A stretch of DNA of 64,000 nt from Lactuca virosa (lineage: Eukaryota; Streptophyta; Magnoliopsida; Asterales; Asteraceae). Shown in pieces: positions 11,809-23,776 of this stretch; positions within the stretch are counted from its first letter, which is position 1, and each line of letters begins with the position of its first letter. Where the stretch lies: contig CAKMRJ010003334.1 in NCBI GenBank assembly GCA_928212115.1, positions 37,032,282 to 37,096,281 of the forward strand. The letters run 5' to 3'. A program made the position numbers and the translations under genes. The notes beneath the pieces were generated by a model. That model worked only from the letters and a program-made list of their open reading frames with translations. It was not told the origin of the DNA and ran no database searches.

Positions 11809-12145
11809 TTGAATCACCATAAAAGCTTCATACAAGCTCGTAATGATGCGATTTTTTTTTCAAGTTGTACTCATCTGTCTTGTCTACATTTTAGCATAAA
11901 AAAACAGCATAACTGGTTAAGTTTTGGTTGAGTTATACAGCCCCAAACAGGGATTGTTATGATTGTTGTATAATATTTCAGTACTTTTTATAAAAATTTC
12001 CAACTTTGAACCATCATAGACGCTTCATACAAGCTCGGAATGATGCAAATTTTTTTCATATTGTACTCCTCTGACTTGTCTACGTTTTAGCATCAAAAAA
12101 ACAGCTTAATTAGTTAAGTTTTGGCTGAGTTATACAATCCCAAAC
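11809..12145 (+). repeat. Imperfect tandem repeat inside Harbinger element
   Basis: About 145 bases at 11809-11951 (CTTCATACAAGCTCGTAATG ... GAGTTATACAGCCCCAAAC) recur at about 12003-12145 with scattered differences. This is non-coding sequence upstream of the Myb-like gene. Confidence 0.8.
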
Positions 12146-12243
12146 TTAACCAATTAAGTTGAATTACTATTTCAACCCCTAAACTTAATTGGTTAAGTTG
12201 AATTACTATTTCAAGCATTTACTAAGTAAACTTTTTTGTAGGC

Positions 12244-13202
12244 ATGGCAGGGTGAAACAAACACACATGGACTAACGAAGAGGATGCAAAGTTAATTGAA
12301 GCATTGTTGGAGTTACATGTATCCAGAAAGTATGGTGGTGCCGACAACGGATTCAAACCCAGTTATTTGAAGGCAATGCAACAATTACTAGATGTAAGTC
12401 TTCTTAACTCGGGTTTGAAAGTAGAGCCACATATTAAATCGAGGATGAAGACATGGAAAAACCATTTCAACATCGTGCACGACATGGTATATGGAACAAA
12501 CACGAGTGGATTCGGCTAGGATACAGATAAATGTTGTGTTACCGCCGATGCTGAAGTTTGGGATGAGTACGTAACGGTACTATAATGATTATGTTTGTAG
12601 TATTTTTAGCATCATTAAAACATATTGTAAATGAATAGTAACCAATTAATTTGGTACCATTCTAGTAGAGTCATAAAGGTGCTGCATGTTTTCGCGATAA
12701 ACCATTTCCCCAATTTGATAATCTATGTAAAATCTTCGGTAAGGATAGAGCTACTGGTCATGGAGCTACTGATCTTGGTGAAGATGTAATTGAAGAGACA
12801 CAAAGAAACTCACCTATTAATGTGGAAGGGTTGGAAGATATTGTTGAAGAGACGCAACAAACTGCTCGTATCAATAGTAAACGCAAAAGGCCTCCAACGA
12901 ATGACACCGAAAGCTCTAATAAGGAAGCAGCGAAAAAAATAAAAGAGACTTTCAAGGAGGTTGGTGAGAAACTTAATGAAACAATATACAATATAGGAAG
13001 ACAAGAAAATAAGGAAGCGTGTGATATAATAGATAAAGTTATCGAAGATATACAACGCATGCCAAATATTTATGTCAAACAGCGAAATAATGCGATTGAC
13101 ATATTTAGCAAAGATCAATTTCACGCCCGAGCATTTTTTAAGATCACAGAAGAAGAAAATATTTGTTACATGGAAATGATTGCAGATGGGTCAATATCAT
13201 GA
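12244..13202 (+). pseudogene. Harbinger Myb/SANT-like DNA-binding protein, disrupted
   Basis: In PIF/Harbinger elements this accessory protein binds DNA and helps bring the transposase to the nucleus. Exon 1 is 12244-12570 and exon 2 is 12669-13202 (GT at 12571, AG just before 12669; both whole numbers of codons). Exon 1 carries the Myb/SANT-like domain (HTWTNEEDAKLIEALLELHV, then RMKTWKNHFNIVHDM, then AEVWDEY). Exon 2 continues with KPFPQFDNLCKIFGKDRATG, a basic linker and a helical tail. Two in-frame stops break exon 1: TGA at 12253, four codons after the ATG, and TAG at 12517 where the family normally has Trp. The rest is well preserved. The host relatives are the L10-interacting Myb-like proteins. 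Confidence 0.85.
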
Positions 13203-14152
13203 TTATATTATTTGAAGTTATGTTTTTTTTTTTGTAGTTTTTACGAATAGTGAAGTTGACTTTTTGCACATTCTATATTATACATAGTTATGTTTTTTTA
13301 GTTGTTAGGAATATTGAATTTTACTTTTTTGCATATCCTACATTGGACATAGTTTATGAATAGTATGATTTTCATATTTCTTAAAATCAATTTGTAAGTT
13401 ATTTGTTTATATTAGAAATATGTTTTCAAATACAAGATGTATATAAAATAATATTAATTGATTAGAAAATAAATTATTTAGTAACAATTAATATTAAAAT
13501 AAAAAAAATTAAAAACATAAAAACGCATATTTTGACTAATTAAGATGTACATCCTAATGCATTTTTATATAAAATGTTGTTTGAAAATGAATATACATGA
13601 TAAAAAAAACTCATTTCCATTTCATTGATTATAACAACCAAACAAAAGAAATGATTTTCACAAACATTTCTCTAGTGAATTCTCAGTTCTACCAGACAGG
13701 GGAGTTAATTCTCTTTCTCTGCATTTCCATTCTCTGTAGCAATTCCTTTTCTCTGTACCAAACGCACCCTAAGTTTACACCAAAATTCTAATTTGATACT
13801 TTGTTTTCTTTTGTCTCAAATTTGACACCGTGTTTTCTAGTTTTTTACAATTTTGAGCACTTGATCGGTCAACCAGGTTACCTGCTGAGGTGACATGATG
13901 ACGTGTCAATTTTTGATGACATGACATGCTGACGTGTCAAAATTGATTTTTTTCCCATAAAAGACACTAAGTTTTCATTTTTTCGATTTTGACACTAAGT
14001 TTATTTTTTTTTCAATTTTGACACTCTATTTTTTTGTTCCAAATCGAATATCATTTTTTCCAATTTTGTTCAATGTTGATCATTTTCCATTTGAAACCGT
14101 ATAATATATTTTTTATTACATTTTAAACCGTATAAATACATTTTTTCGTTTA

Positions 14153-14602
14153 AAACATGGTTGTCAAAATCACGATTCTGGTCGTAGGATCTTACGACCC
14201 TACGATCCTAGGTATTAAAAACGAGTCGGATCGTAAATGGATCGTATTTGGGGTAGGATCGCATGTAGAATCGTAGGATCGAGATCCGATCCGATCCTAC
14301 CTTCCATTGATTTTATTTTTTATTTTATTTATTTATTTATTTGCAAATGAAACTTTATTTACCATTTTATGTCTTTACCCTTTTTCAATTTACCGTTTAT
14401 CATTTTGTGTTGTGACCTATGACTAATATTTTGAAGTTTTTATATCGTTTGAACAAAAAATTGAATGTTTGAAATATTTTTCATGTTTTAAAAATTATAA
14501 ATTAACATTATGTTTTATTTTGTGGGATCTTTGGATCCCGATCCCGATCTTCCAAACCCAAAAAGATCCTACGTAGGATCCCGATCTTGAGAACCTTGGT
14601 TT
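14153..14602. mobile_element. Possible small nested MITE
   Basis: GGTTGTCAAAATCACG on the left mirrors GATCTTGAGAACC on the right. The interior is full of GGATCG/CGATCC-type inverse motifs (TAGGATCG, CCTACGATCC, GGATCCCGATC). A convincing target duplication was not found (TTTAAAACAT against TTTAAAAACC is only suggestive). It would be a third level of nesting in the Mutator-like element. Confidence 0.35.
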
Positions 14603-15368
14603 AAAAACCACATTTTTTTTATAAATACAATGTTTTTTTTACATTCAAAGCATAACGTTATGCATAAATATGCATTAGTTATATCATGAGAACCAAACTA
14701 ACCAAAAGCTTCGAATAAGATGTAAAAATTTCACGGATAGCAAACCTGACATCTGGGTTTTGATCGACTTACACGCCTTCAAACATCCAAAGTCATTTTA
14801 AAGTTGCGTGTTTAATATAAATTAAGGTTTTTATATAGCTAATACATATTTATACATAAAATTATGGTTTGAATGTAAAAAAAATAATAATAAAAATTAA
14901 AATAAAATTAAAAATTTTTTAAAAAAAACTTTGTATTTATACAAAAATATGGTTTTTAAATGAAAAAATGGAATTTATATGGTTTAAAATGTATTAAAAA
15001 AATATTTATATAGTGTCAAATGAAAAATGGTCAACATTAAACAAAATTGAAAAAAATGATGTTCGATTTGGAACAAAAAAAAACAGAGTGTCAAAATTGA
15101 AAGAAAAAATTAAACTTATTGTTAAAATCGAAAAAAGTGAAAACTTAGTGTCTTTTGTGGGAAAAAATTCAATTTTGACATGTCAACATGTCATGTTAGC
15201 ATGTCACGTCATCATGTCACGTCCTAGATAACCAAGTTGACCGGTCAAGTGGTCAAAGTTGTAAAAAATGGGAAAACGTAGTGTTAAATTTGAGACAAAA
15301 AAATGCAGTGTCAAATTAGATTTTTGGTGTAAACTTAGTGTCTTTTATGCTATTTACCCTTGTTATTA

Positions 15369-16320
15369 TTGAAATAATACAAAATTGTGATAGAAGTTAT
15401 TGGTATGGATATTCAATACAAAACATCATGATGGAGGATGATTGGATGTGATTGTATTTGCCGTTATATAATAATGTTAAATATTGTATTATTCGAAATA
15501 ACAAAAACTGAAAATTGAATATTGATTTCGAAATAATAGAAATTGAAAATTGAATATTAATTGAAAATACACATTGAAACACAATTGTTATTTTTTTTAA
15601 AAAAAAGGAAAAATAAAAACTCAATCAATATTAACCAAACGTGTTTTCTAAAATTTCTATAGAAAACTGAAAATGAAAATCTCACTTCTTTTTCAGAAAA
15701 CTTTTTCGAAAAATCTAAAAACAATTTACACACCCAATCGTACCATGTTCCCTTTATTTTGATTATAACTTAAAACATACACTCATAAATTTTGATTTTA
15801 GAACAATGTTATAATAAAATAAAAATTAATGAAAACATTTTTTTTAACAAGCAACATATACTATCACCATGTATTTACTTCTCAAAATGCAATTTCACAA
15901 GCTATAACCAAATAATCCAGTTTTAATATTAGAGTGTGGGAGCATATATATTTAACTTAAACATTTGAGCATTTACTCGAACAAATCTCAAACGTGGATC
16001 ACATTGATTGTGGCATAAACATTATCGTACCAAAACTCATATTTAATGCGATGGTAAAAAGTAGCTTGCCTTATTAAACCGTAAACATTTATTGAATAGA
16101 GTGGTCACCACCTCTGAATAAATCAATAAAGTGTATTCCCATGATGTCTGGTTACATCAAAAATTTATAAAGAAAGATTTTCAAAAATAGAAACTTCACA
16201 AAATATATAAATTCAGATATTCTTTTTAGAACGGCTCTCTATTTATAGAACTATATCAATCCATTAGAAAAAGACACCTTTGTAACTCCTTTATACCAAA
16301 ATAAACATTTATAAAGACCA
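15369..16320. other. AT-rich intergenic interval
   Basis: Long A/T runs, no sustained frame and no recognised repeat boundary. Confidence 0.5.
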
Positions 16321-17112
16321 AGGTGTTGTTTGTTTTTTTAGAAAAACCTTTTCAAATCATTTTCTGTTGCGTGGCACGGCACACGCGCAGCACTTTCTCT
16401 CAGCAGTTTGTTTTTTGGAAGACTTCAAACTGCAAAACCTCTGCGGGTGTATTGCGTGGCGCAGCACTTGACTTGCCTCTTTGAAGTGTTTTTTTAGAAT
16501 TTTGGTATAACTTATTTTTTTAAAACTTTTTTTTAAAACTTGTATTTACGGATTTGATACAATTTTTTATTATAGTTTCCACAAAAAATTTTAACATTTT
16601 TTAAAAAAAAAAGCTTTGATTTTTATAATTTTTTTACCGTTTCTGTTAATAATATTTTCAGTTTCAGTTTCATCTTTTTTAACGTGTGTAATTTTTTACG
16701 AACTTTGTAGATATCGTTTGCAATACTTTCTTAATTTTTTTTTTTTATTATTTTCTTTTTTATGTTTTTTAAAATTAGTTTTTTTTCTAGAATAAAGCTG
16801 TTAGCTTCTTTTATATTTTTGTAAGTTTTTTTTTTTTTAAGTTTTATATTTTTGTTTTTTTTACATGTTCTTTTTAGTATTATTTCAATGTTTTAATACT
16901 AGAATTATTAAAATTTCGGTGTTGAGAACTATTTAAGTTTATAAAATTAGTTTATTTAAATTTCAGTTTACTGCAGCAGTCTGCAGATGTTAAAAAACAA
17001 ATATGCTTCTTATTATAGGTTGTAGCCGTTTGTTCCACCTCTTCTGCTACAGATGATTGCAGAGATGGTCCGCAGACTTCATGAATTTTCGCTTCGAAAA
17101 AACAAACAGCAC
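16321..17112. mobile_element. MITE-like element with TTTGTTTTTT-containing inverted ends
   Basis: The left end GGTGTTGTTTGTTTTTTTAG is matched in reverse by the right end CGAAAAAACAAACAGCACTT. The interior is AT-rich, with CTGCAG-type inverse motifs and no coding capacity. A clear target duplication was not seen, so the superfamily is unassigned. Confidence 0.5.
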
Positions 17113-17454
17113 TTAATATTCTTTAAAGAATATAAGTCCCCATGCTATGGTAAAACATGGTTTTTTATGGCTTATTACTTATATTCTTCGACCACATAAT
17201 ATTATTCAAAGTTATCTATCTATTATAGTATTTAATATTATTCAACCACATAACAAAGAAGAGGTGAAAAACAAAAAGTTTCTTTTTCATTGTTAGTGAT
17301 TGTGATTGGAGATGAAAACGATGGAAGGCATAGAAGAGTCGTCGTTAGGCGTAATGAGTTTTGTCGTTGGAAAGGGAAGGGTGGGGAGGGGGCCGACACA
17401 AAGAAGATGAGCGATTGTGGAGGCAAGGTATGGGTGTTATGGTTTTATTTTTAG

Positions 17455-17489
<35 letters not shown>

Positions 17490-18445
17490 AAAGGGTAAAA
17501 ATATCATTTTAACATAATTAATAGAGTAAACCTAATAGATGTCAACTCAAAGGGACTAAAAACACAACCAAACTTTGGCACAAAGACTATTTTTGCAAGT
17601 TAGAAACTTTTTTAAACCTTATACAAAGAAATTGCAAACCATATGAATAATTTTTGCAGTTTTCTGAATATTTAATAATCGGAAAAAAAAACTTTTTAAA
17701 AAACTTATGTATTGAAAAAGATTTATAAAAAACATTTTTTTTGTTATTGATGTAACAAAATAAATAAGCTTAAGGGCATTTTCAAATCACAACTTTTAGG
17801 AGCTTCTAACTTTTAAGAAAAATGTCAATTAAAAAAAAAAAACTTCGTTCAGCACTAAAAGTCTCTAGTTTTTAGCTAAAACAAAACTTCAAATCCGAAA
17901 AGCTATTTCAAATAGTGTTTAACAAAAACCTCTTTTATAATTTTGCAAATTGATTTAAATAGCTTTATTTTAAAATCAGTGATGTGTTTTTGATAAGTCT
18001 TTTTATTTAATTTTACATGTATTAAAAGCTTCCAACAACTTTTGTTGAACACTCGTAAACAAATAAAAGCTACAACTTCTCGCTTCCGGCTAGTCGATGA
18101 AAAAGGAAACAAGAAAAGGTACTTGTTAGTGACAGCAATCAACAAAAGGGAGCTCTATTTCACATAAATTCAAGTCCACAAAAAGAAAGAAACAAACAAA
18201 TCTTACAATTGACAAAATAATATAGATGCACTAAATCCAATATACTTAGAAACAAAATCAAATTTTGTGGGCCAATTATGACAAATTCGTTGCTTCTAGA
18301 TCTAGGCAAGAACAAGAAAATAACTTCCTTTTCTCACTTGAAAGGCAATTATTATTATCATCATCATAAAAATTATAAGCTACATATGCAATTATATAAT
18401 TTTTGACACTTACTATACAAGATACATAAGTTGTTGTGAATTTGA
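17113..18445. other. Intergenic interval downstream of the ISCA gene
   Basis: Contains a (TAA)n microsatellite and a short inverted pair (AGTGTTTAACAAAA near 17914 and TTTTGTTGAACACT near 18037) that may be remains of another small foldback element. No gene was recognised. Confidence 0.45.
17456..17488. repeat. (TAA)n microsatellite
   Basis: About eleven consecutive TAA units. Confidence 0.95.
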
Positions 18446-20158
18446 CTAAGAAGTGCCACCAGCTTTTGTAGATTCTGTGCTACTTGTTGTCATAAAAGAT
18501 TCACCACAACCACACTGCCCTTTTGAGTTTGGATTAATAAATATAAATTCAGATCTGCAACCCAAAAAAAACTAAGTCGTTCTTTCTGTATTAAGTAAAA
18601 AAGAAACACAGATAAATAACCAAAATTTTTACCTGAGCTTGTCGTCCACAAAGTCCATTTTGGTACCAATAACATGCATAAGAGCCTTTGGATCTATCAA
18701 TATCTTCACACCCTTTTCCTCAATCAGCTCATCAAATTTCCCTTTTTCATCTGTATATTTACAATATCAGTGCTCATATGATTACCATTGCAACTTGTAG
18801 CTCTAGAATGAAAATTATTAGCATTTAAAATATCAAACATAGTCCAACGCCATGGTTGTTAGTATATTACTTTCCTCGGCAAAATTACTATTGATTTTGT
18901 TGCAAGATTAACAACACCTGAAGACCATGATGAATGGATATACTGCTATTTCCACATTCTTATAAAAAAGAGCAAATATTTTACAGTGCGTTTATGCACC
19001 ACAAATCATATTGATTCATGTGAATTCATTCGCAACCCAATTAAAATAAAAAACGATGAAGGTAGAGTTAGGAAGGTTTTGAAGGTGGATACAATGAATT
19101 ACATATCCACCTTGAGGACAAGGTGGTTCTTCCAATCCAGTGTGGGATATTGCTATGTATCCACTTCAATCACGATTTTATAAGGGGTGAATTGGGAAAT
19201 AAGAAAAATATTGAGCATCTTATTTGTGGAGGGGTATTTTAGGTATTCACTTAATATAGTTTGTTATGAAAGAATGTTTATAAGAAGGTAGTGGGAAGGA
19301 GTGTAGTATAGTCTTTTGTAAAAATATGAAATTATTCCTTGGGAAAGGCTATGCCCTTGAATCACTAGCAAGCATTAGGTTATCTTGTTCATCTGATTTT
19401 TGAGATTATCAATCATTATCAGAAGCTGATGTTGATGTTGTTCACAACATTATAAGCTGATGTGGTTGAGAACGTTATAAGTGCAGAATGCAGACCTAGA
19501 TGTGGAATAGTTCCAACCATGAGGCATAATGACCATCGCCTTGATCAAGAAGGAGAGGAATCAAGTTCTTAGCAATTATGGTGTGAATGAGAACACTCAG
19601 TTACAAGTTTCAAATGTTTTTTGCTCTAGGAGGATAAAATCTATTCTCTATTTGATTATACAACAATACATGTTCCATATTCAAGTTGAACAATATCTGC
19701 AACTGATGCTAATCAAATATGTCCACATTCACACAGTTCATACTTTACTGAATATCATCTGTGTTTCTTAAATTGATTCATATTTTCTCGATTTCATGAT
19801 TACAAATTTCGCCAAACTATTGAAACGAACCTGTTAGTCAAAAACCAATGTTAAGCGGGAAATTCTAAAACATTTCAGGCACTAAATTTCTACAAGCATC
19901 GATAAGAAGTCAAATTACCAGAAAATTAGATGATAGTCACAGAGGAAATTTTTGATAGACCTAACCTGCGTAATTTAGGGTATATGAAAGGCCGTTACAA
20001 CCGCGAGCTTTGACGCCGAGTTTAAGGAAAGGGCGTTGGCGCTGCTGTAGGAGGTGGCGTATCCTACCCGCCGCCGCTTCTGTTAGCGTTAGGGCTTGCC
20101 GTCGCGTCGCCTTCACCACCCTCTCAGCCGCTGCTGCTGCCAATTTTGAAGTTGCCAT
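18446..20158 (-). CDS. A-type iron-sulfur cluster carrier, mitochondrial ISCA-like (three exons)
   Basis: HesB/IscA family: receives or carries iron-sulfur clusters and hands them to apoproteins. Exons on the minus strand: 20158-19966, 18750-18633, 18554-18446, with GT-AG introns. The total is 420 bases, giving 139 residues in frame. The three conserved cluster-binding cysteines are all present: Cys54 in KARGCNGLSY, and Cys118 and Cys120 in GQCGCGESF. The Ala/Arg-rich start MATSKLAAAAAERVVKATRR fits a mitochondrial targeting sequence, and the HesB core begins near residue 21 with QALTLTEAAAGRI. Length and the 15-residue tail after CGCGESF are normal for plant ISCA1-type proteins. The wording is closest to the mitochondrial IscA-like 1 group, though plant paralogues are hard to tell apart without alignment. 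Intron 1 (1.2 kb) holds possible retroelement remains. The gene looks intact. Confidence 0.93.
18985..19520 (+). mobile_element. Possible gypsy remnant within ISCA intron 1
   Basis: The stretch at about 19105-19150 (CCACCTTGAGGACAAGGTGG) reads like the HPSNLEDKVV ending common at the end of plant gypsy polyproteins. A non-coding LTR-like tail follows to about 19520. It is weakly supported, because only a few residues match and no boundary was found. Confidence 0.3.
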
Positions 20159-21000
20159 GTCCCTCTCGAATCTCGATCGATGTTCAAGAAACCTCGGAAA
20201 CTAACGGGAATTCCTTTCTACTTTCTATTTTGTGTTTTCGGTGTTTTACTAACCAAATGAAATTAGAATTTAATTAATATTTATATAAATTAGTATTTTA
20301 GAGTTTTGAAAAAAATGAAAAAAAAAATATTTTTTATTACCGAAAAGTTAATTACCTTAATAAGCAACAATATCCCACACTCTATTAGTCTATTATCCAA
20401 ATATTTTTAAAAATAAAATATATTTAATATAATTAAATCTTAAATCTTACAAATATAAAATCAACATTTTTCTCTGTCTAATTTGTTGCTGATATTATTT
20501 TAACCTTTTTTTTTTACTTAATATAACTTAGAGATGGTTTTATGAATTCCATTTTTAATTTGCACATATCATGAGATTCACAAAACTTGTGCATAAAGTG
20601 CACAAAAATATACACCCAAAACACAAACTTTATGAATGCAATTCATAAAAAATTTGTCCAAACAATGTAACAAATAAAACTCGTCTCTATTTGCAACAAA
20701 TAGTCCCTCCACTTATTATCCCAAATAAATAATAATAAATAAATAGTAATAATATTTTTTTAAAAGATGTCATAACATACATGTAAGTATGTAACTATTA
20801 AAAGCACAAGGTCACGAAGGCTTAGGTTCTAAAAAGTGAACATGGTTTGCTAGGCATATGGGCCTTTGACCCAACTATGTATAACCCCTCTACACCATGG
20901 CCCAATCTTTGACCCAAATAGAGGCCCATATCTTATTGAATCTTAAGCACACCTACATCATGTTACATGTACATAATAATTCAAACTCAAAATAAAGCTT
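20159..21000. other. Upstream flank of ISCA gene, nothing recognised
   Basis: AT-rich. The ISCA promoter must lie here on the minus strand, but no clear TATA box was assigned. Runs of AAT near 20710-20750 are low-complexity. Confidence 0.4.
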
Positions 21001-21004
21001 AGGG

Positions 21005-21373
21005 TTAAGTAATAGGTGCATCATTGTACCAGGGTGGTTGAAAATATTCATTTCTTGGCCATAACCGATTTTCGAGGCACATACCAAACCAATGAAAGTC
21101 CCAAGTACCATCATGCATTCGGAAATGGTCTTCCACAACACTATCCAATAACAAATAACAAGCTTTAAGATTCTTAATGATGGTAGCTCTTGCTTTTTCT
21201 AATGCATGAACACCTTGGAGCACCCTTAAACCTTTCCCATATCTCACCAAATATTTGATTGGAATGTCAAGGTGTTCTTGGAACAAGCTGCTAAGCAAGA
21301 AGCAAGACTTTGATTTTTTGTCTTTTAGAAAATTAAAGCTTAACTCCGATGATGCAAAGATAATTGCACACAT
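21005..21373 (-). CDS. Unrecognised 122-residue reading frame, possible exon or gene remnant
   Basis: An ATG-initiated frame of 122 codons including several Trp, Cys and His residues (HDGTWDFHWFGMCLENRLWP near residues 88-107), a composition unlike random frames in this AT-rich region. The frame stays open upstream for at least another 20 codons (FKNSFITNDVKG before the ATG), so it may be the last exon of a spliced gene or a broken piece of one. It ends in a normal TAA. I do not recognise the family. The upstream neighbour on the same strand is RRP7, about 680 bases away. Confidence 0.4.
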   Translation of the reverse strand: MCAIIFASSELSFNFLKDKKSKSCFLLSSLFQEHLDIPIKYLVRYGKGLRVLQGVHALEKARATIIKNLKACYLLLDSVVEDHFRMHDGTWDFHWFGMCLENRLWPRNEYFQPPWYNDAPIT

Positions 21374-21473
21374 TCCTTTAACATCATTAGTTATAAAACT
21401 ATTCTTAAACTGACATATTGATATTGCATCAAACCAAGCATTGTTTTCTCTTATGTCTCAAAACATGCCTGTC

Positions 21474-22053
21474 TCCGTTTTAAAGAGGAATACCCTTTTT
21501 TAGAAATTTAAAAATAATACTTGGAAAACTATAAATATTTTGTAAATGCATTGGATTGAAAAATCAACGACTCAACAAGTAAAGCGATTTGTTTTTGACA
21601 AATTCTTTATTCTGATCGGTCATCAAAATCAGAAATGTTGGTTTTTTTAATTCGACGCTCTAAAATCATTGATGTATTCAACAAATATTTTCTTTAATGG
21701 TTTTTCATTGATGGCATTTATCAAAATGGCCATCTATTTTAGTATTATCTCCAACAATTTTGTACAAGCAAAAAATAAACAACCCAAAACTAGACAAAAA
21801 TGGAATCATCAAAACCTAAAACATACAAAATAGATTTTACAGAAGTTTGGGCGGAAATTACAGTGTTAGATGCCAAACTGTCTGTAATTTAAACTGCATC
21901 CCATTTTAACACAAGTGCACATCAGAAAAAGCAATCAGTGAAATCTATATGATTAGTCAATAATTTAATGACGTACAAAAAATTTGAACAAAATTTTGAA
22001 CCTCATGCTATAAGACAAAAACGAAATACAAAATTTGTGAATTGAGGTGGGTG
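21474..22053. other. Interval downstream of RRP7
   Basis: No coding sequence was recognised. This is the 3' flank of RRP7 on the minus strand. Confidence 0.4.
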
Positions 22054-23535
22054 CTAATAGGGTCGGAACTTCCTTTCAGCCCTCATCTGTTGTATCCTTT
22101 TCTTGTCCTGCTCGAATTTGCTCTGTAGCATCATGATCTCTGAAAAACACACACACACACAATTTTATTTTTAGCATATCATATCGTATTTTATCAAGGG
22201 TTAGTTAGAGTTTTTTTTTTTTTGGGGGGGTTTACCGTTTCTTTGTGCCTCTCTTCTCTGAAAACGATAGAAAGTGAGGCCAACTTGGTCTTGGTTTTGT
22301 TTGTTCTTCTTTTTGGAGATGTTGTCCACGACAGCAGCCTGAGCAACAGACCCAACAGTTGTACCACTTTCCACATCTGTCGTCTTTTTCCTTCCTTTCA
22401 TATGTGTGACAACTGTCCATCCACCTTCTGCAGCTTCACTCTCCCTTTCTTTTCTTTCCTGCATTTTCATTTTATATTCTACACAGTAAGTAACATGATG
22501 GATGGATAGATGGATTATTGATAGGCATAATAAAGTAGTAGTACCTTGTCCTTTTGTGCCCAGTAGTCAACTAAGAAGTCATTGATCCTTTGCAACAAAA
22601 CCTCTGCCCCAGGTCTACCTCCATGGTATTCACCAATCCATCCTATCAGTAACCATCACAAGATGATCTTCAAGATTTGAATCAATGTATATATATAATA
22701 AATCTATTTGTAGAAAATACATACTTTTCATTCCTGTTGTCTCATCTTCATCCCCTGAGGAAATTTGATAAACTCCATCTTCATTGTCATTGGTGTTTAT
22801 TTGAGAGATACTCTTTGACTTACCTATAAGGATGTAAGGTAAGATGGTATTTGTTAAGTAGATCAAACACATTGAATATACTGATTAAAGAAAAGGACAT
22901 TGCGATTCTCTGCAATACATAATTCAAGTTAGAAAATGAAAGAAACAACATTATAGAGAGTTCATATCATACCGATTTGTTGGTTAGATTTGGCTCCAAC
23001 TTCACTAGAGTGCAAAAGATGCTCAACAACACCATCTTCTTTTCCTTTCTTTTTCTTTTTTTTCAATTTCTTCTTTTTCTTGTCACTGGTTTTAACATCA
23101 TCTGGAGTAGGGGGGGCAGCAACTTCACTCGTCTCCATGCCTTTTCTCTTTTTGTTTCTTGCAGCTTTCTTTGGAGAATTTGCACCATCATTATTATCTG
23201 CCAAAACTTAAAGGCATTATATTATGTAATGTAGCCATACAAATGAAACAATGCCTTAATGGGGAAAAAAAGAAACAGGACCTTATTAAATTAGTCTAAG
23301 TTTGTGAGTGCATACCATTTTGTTGGTTGACATCATCTTCACCTACATTATCATGTGGAACGCCTTCATGATCACCTCCCTCATTATTTTCTTTATTTCT
23401 TTTCTTTTTCTTCAATTTTTTCTTTTTGTCACTCATTCCAGCAATGTTTTTACCCTCATTAACATGACTAGTGGAAATAACCAATTCCGATGGCTCTCCT
23501 TCTCTTTTTTTCTTGTTCCTTGAAACTTTTTTCAT
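22054..23535 (-). CDS. RRP7: Ribosomal RNA-processing protein 7 (RRP7) homologue, six coding exons
   Basis: RRP7 acts in the nucleolus in small-subunit ribosome assembly. Coding exons on the minus strand: 23535-23316, 23197-22973, 22823-22725, 22642-22545, 22458-22236, 22139-22054. All boundaries are GT-AG and the sum is 951 bases, giving 316 residues. The N-terminal half is very Lys-rich (KKKKLKKKK repeated), fitting a nucleolar protein. The C-terminal RRP7 domain reads ISSGDEDETTGMK, WIGEYHGGRPGAEVLLQRIN and GGWTVVTHMKGRKKTTDVES. It closes with FYRFQRREAQRN and KFEQDKKRIQQMRAERKFRP, the diagnostic ending. For the fifth exon I used the acceptor at AATGCAG before 22458; the alternative at 22478 puts a stop in frame. 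The start is the first in-frame ATG. Two upstream exons appear to be leader. Confidence 0.92.
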
Positions 23536-23776
23536 TTTCTTATCTGAAGTTGCACCTTCTGTGATTCTCTGCTAAATTTTGGAGGAAATTATGCAATCAA
23601 CTATTTAATATCATGAGTTCCCCACAGCATATATATATAAGAAACAGTTCGCCCCTAAACTCCCCAAAATGTAAAACAAAACGCATCTCCACCAAATCAC
23701 CTCCAATTTCTTAAATATGTCCAACTCATCCTTCCTAAGTGGTTGATGGTTAGAGTTAATGTAACAAATGAATTAC

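Larger units (their letters stand above)
11038..13769 (+). mobile_element. PIF/Harbinger element, transposase-less
   Basis: The terminal repeats are GGGAGTGTTTGGTACA on the left and TGTACCAAACGCACCC on the right. The flanks are TAA on both sides (11035-11037 and 13770-13772), the 3-bp target duplication of the PIF/Harbinger superfamily. It carries the Myb-like accessory gene typical of these elements (12244-13202), but I see no DDE transposase frame, so it is a deletion derivative. It sits inside the left arm of the Mutator-like element. Confidence 0.85.
11013..15359. mobile_element. Mutator-like foldback element (MULE MITE), interrupted
   Basis: The ends are inverted: GGGTAAATAGCACAAAAGAC on the left, and CTTAGTGTCTTTTATGCTAT TTACCC on the right. 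The long arms continue inward (13770-14150 pairs with about 14780-15350). A perfect 9-bp target duplication, TTGTTATTA, flanks the element at 11004-11012 and 15360-15368. The long terminal inverted repeats and 9-bp duplication are the hallmarks of Mutator-like elements. Without the nested Harbinger it is about 1.6 kb and has no transposase. Confidence 0.85.

Noticed and set aside
17238..17426. 62-codon minus-strand frame MPPQSLIFF
   Set aside because: Short, low-complexity Pro/Ser/Phe composition with no recognisable family or splice context.
22459..22478. Alternative acceptor for RRP7 exon 5 at 22478
   Set aside because: Joined to the previous exon it puts a TGA in frame. The acceptor 20 bases further keeps the frame and the family sequence.
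23308..23523. Plus-strand Phe/Leu-rich frames opposite the RRP7 exons
   Set aside because: They are antisense shadows of the Lys-rich exons (AAG/AAA read as CTT/TTT).
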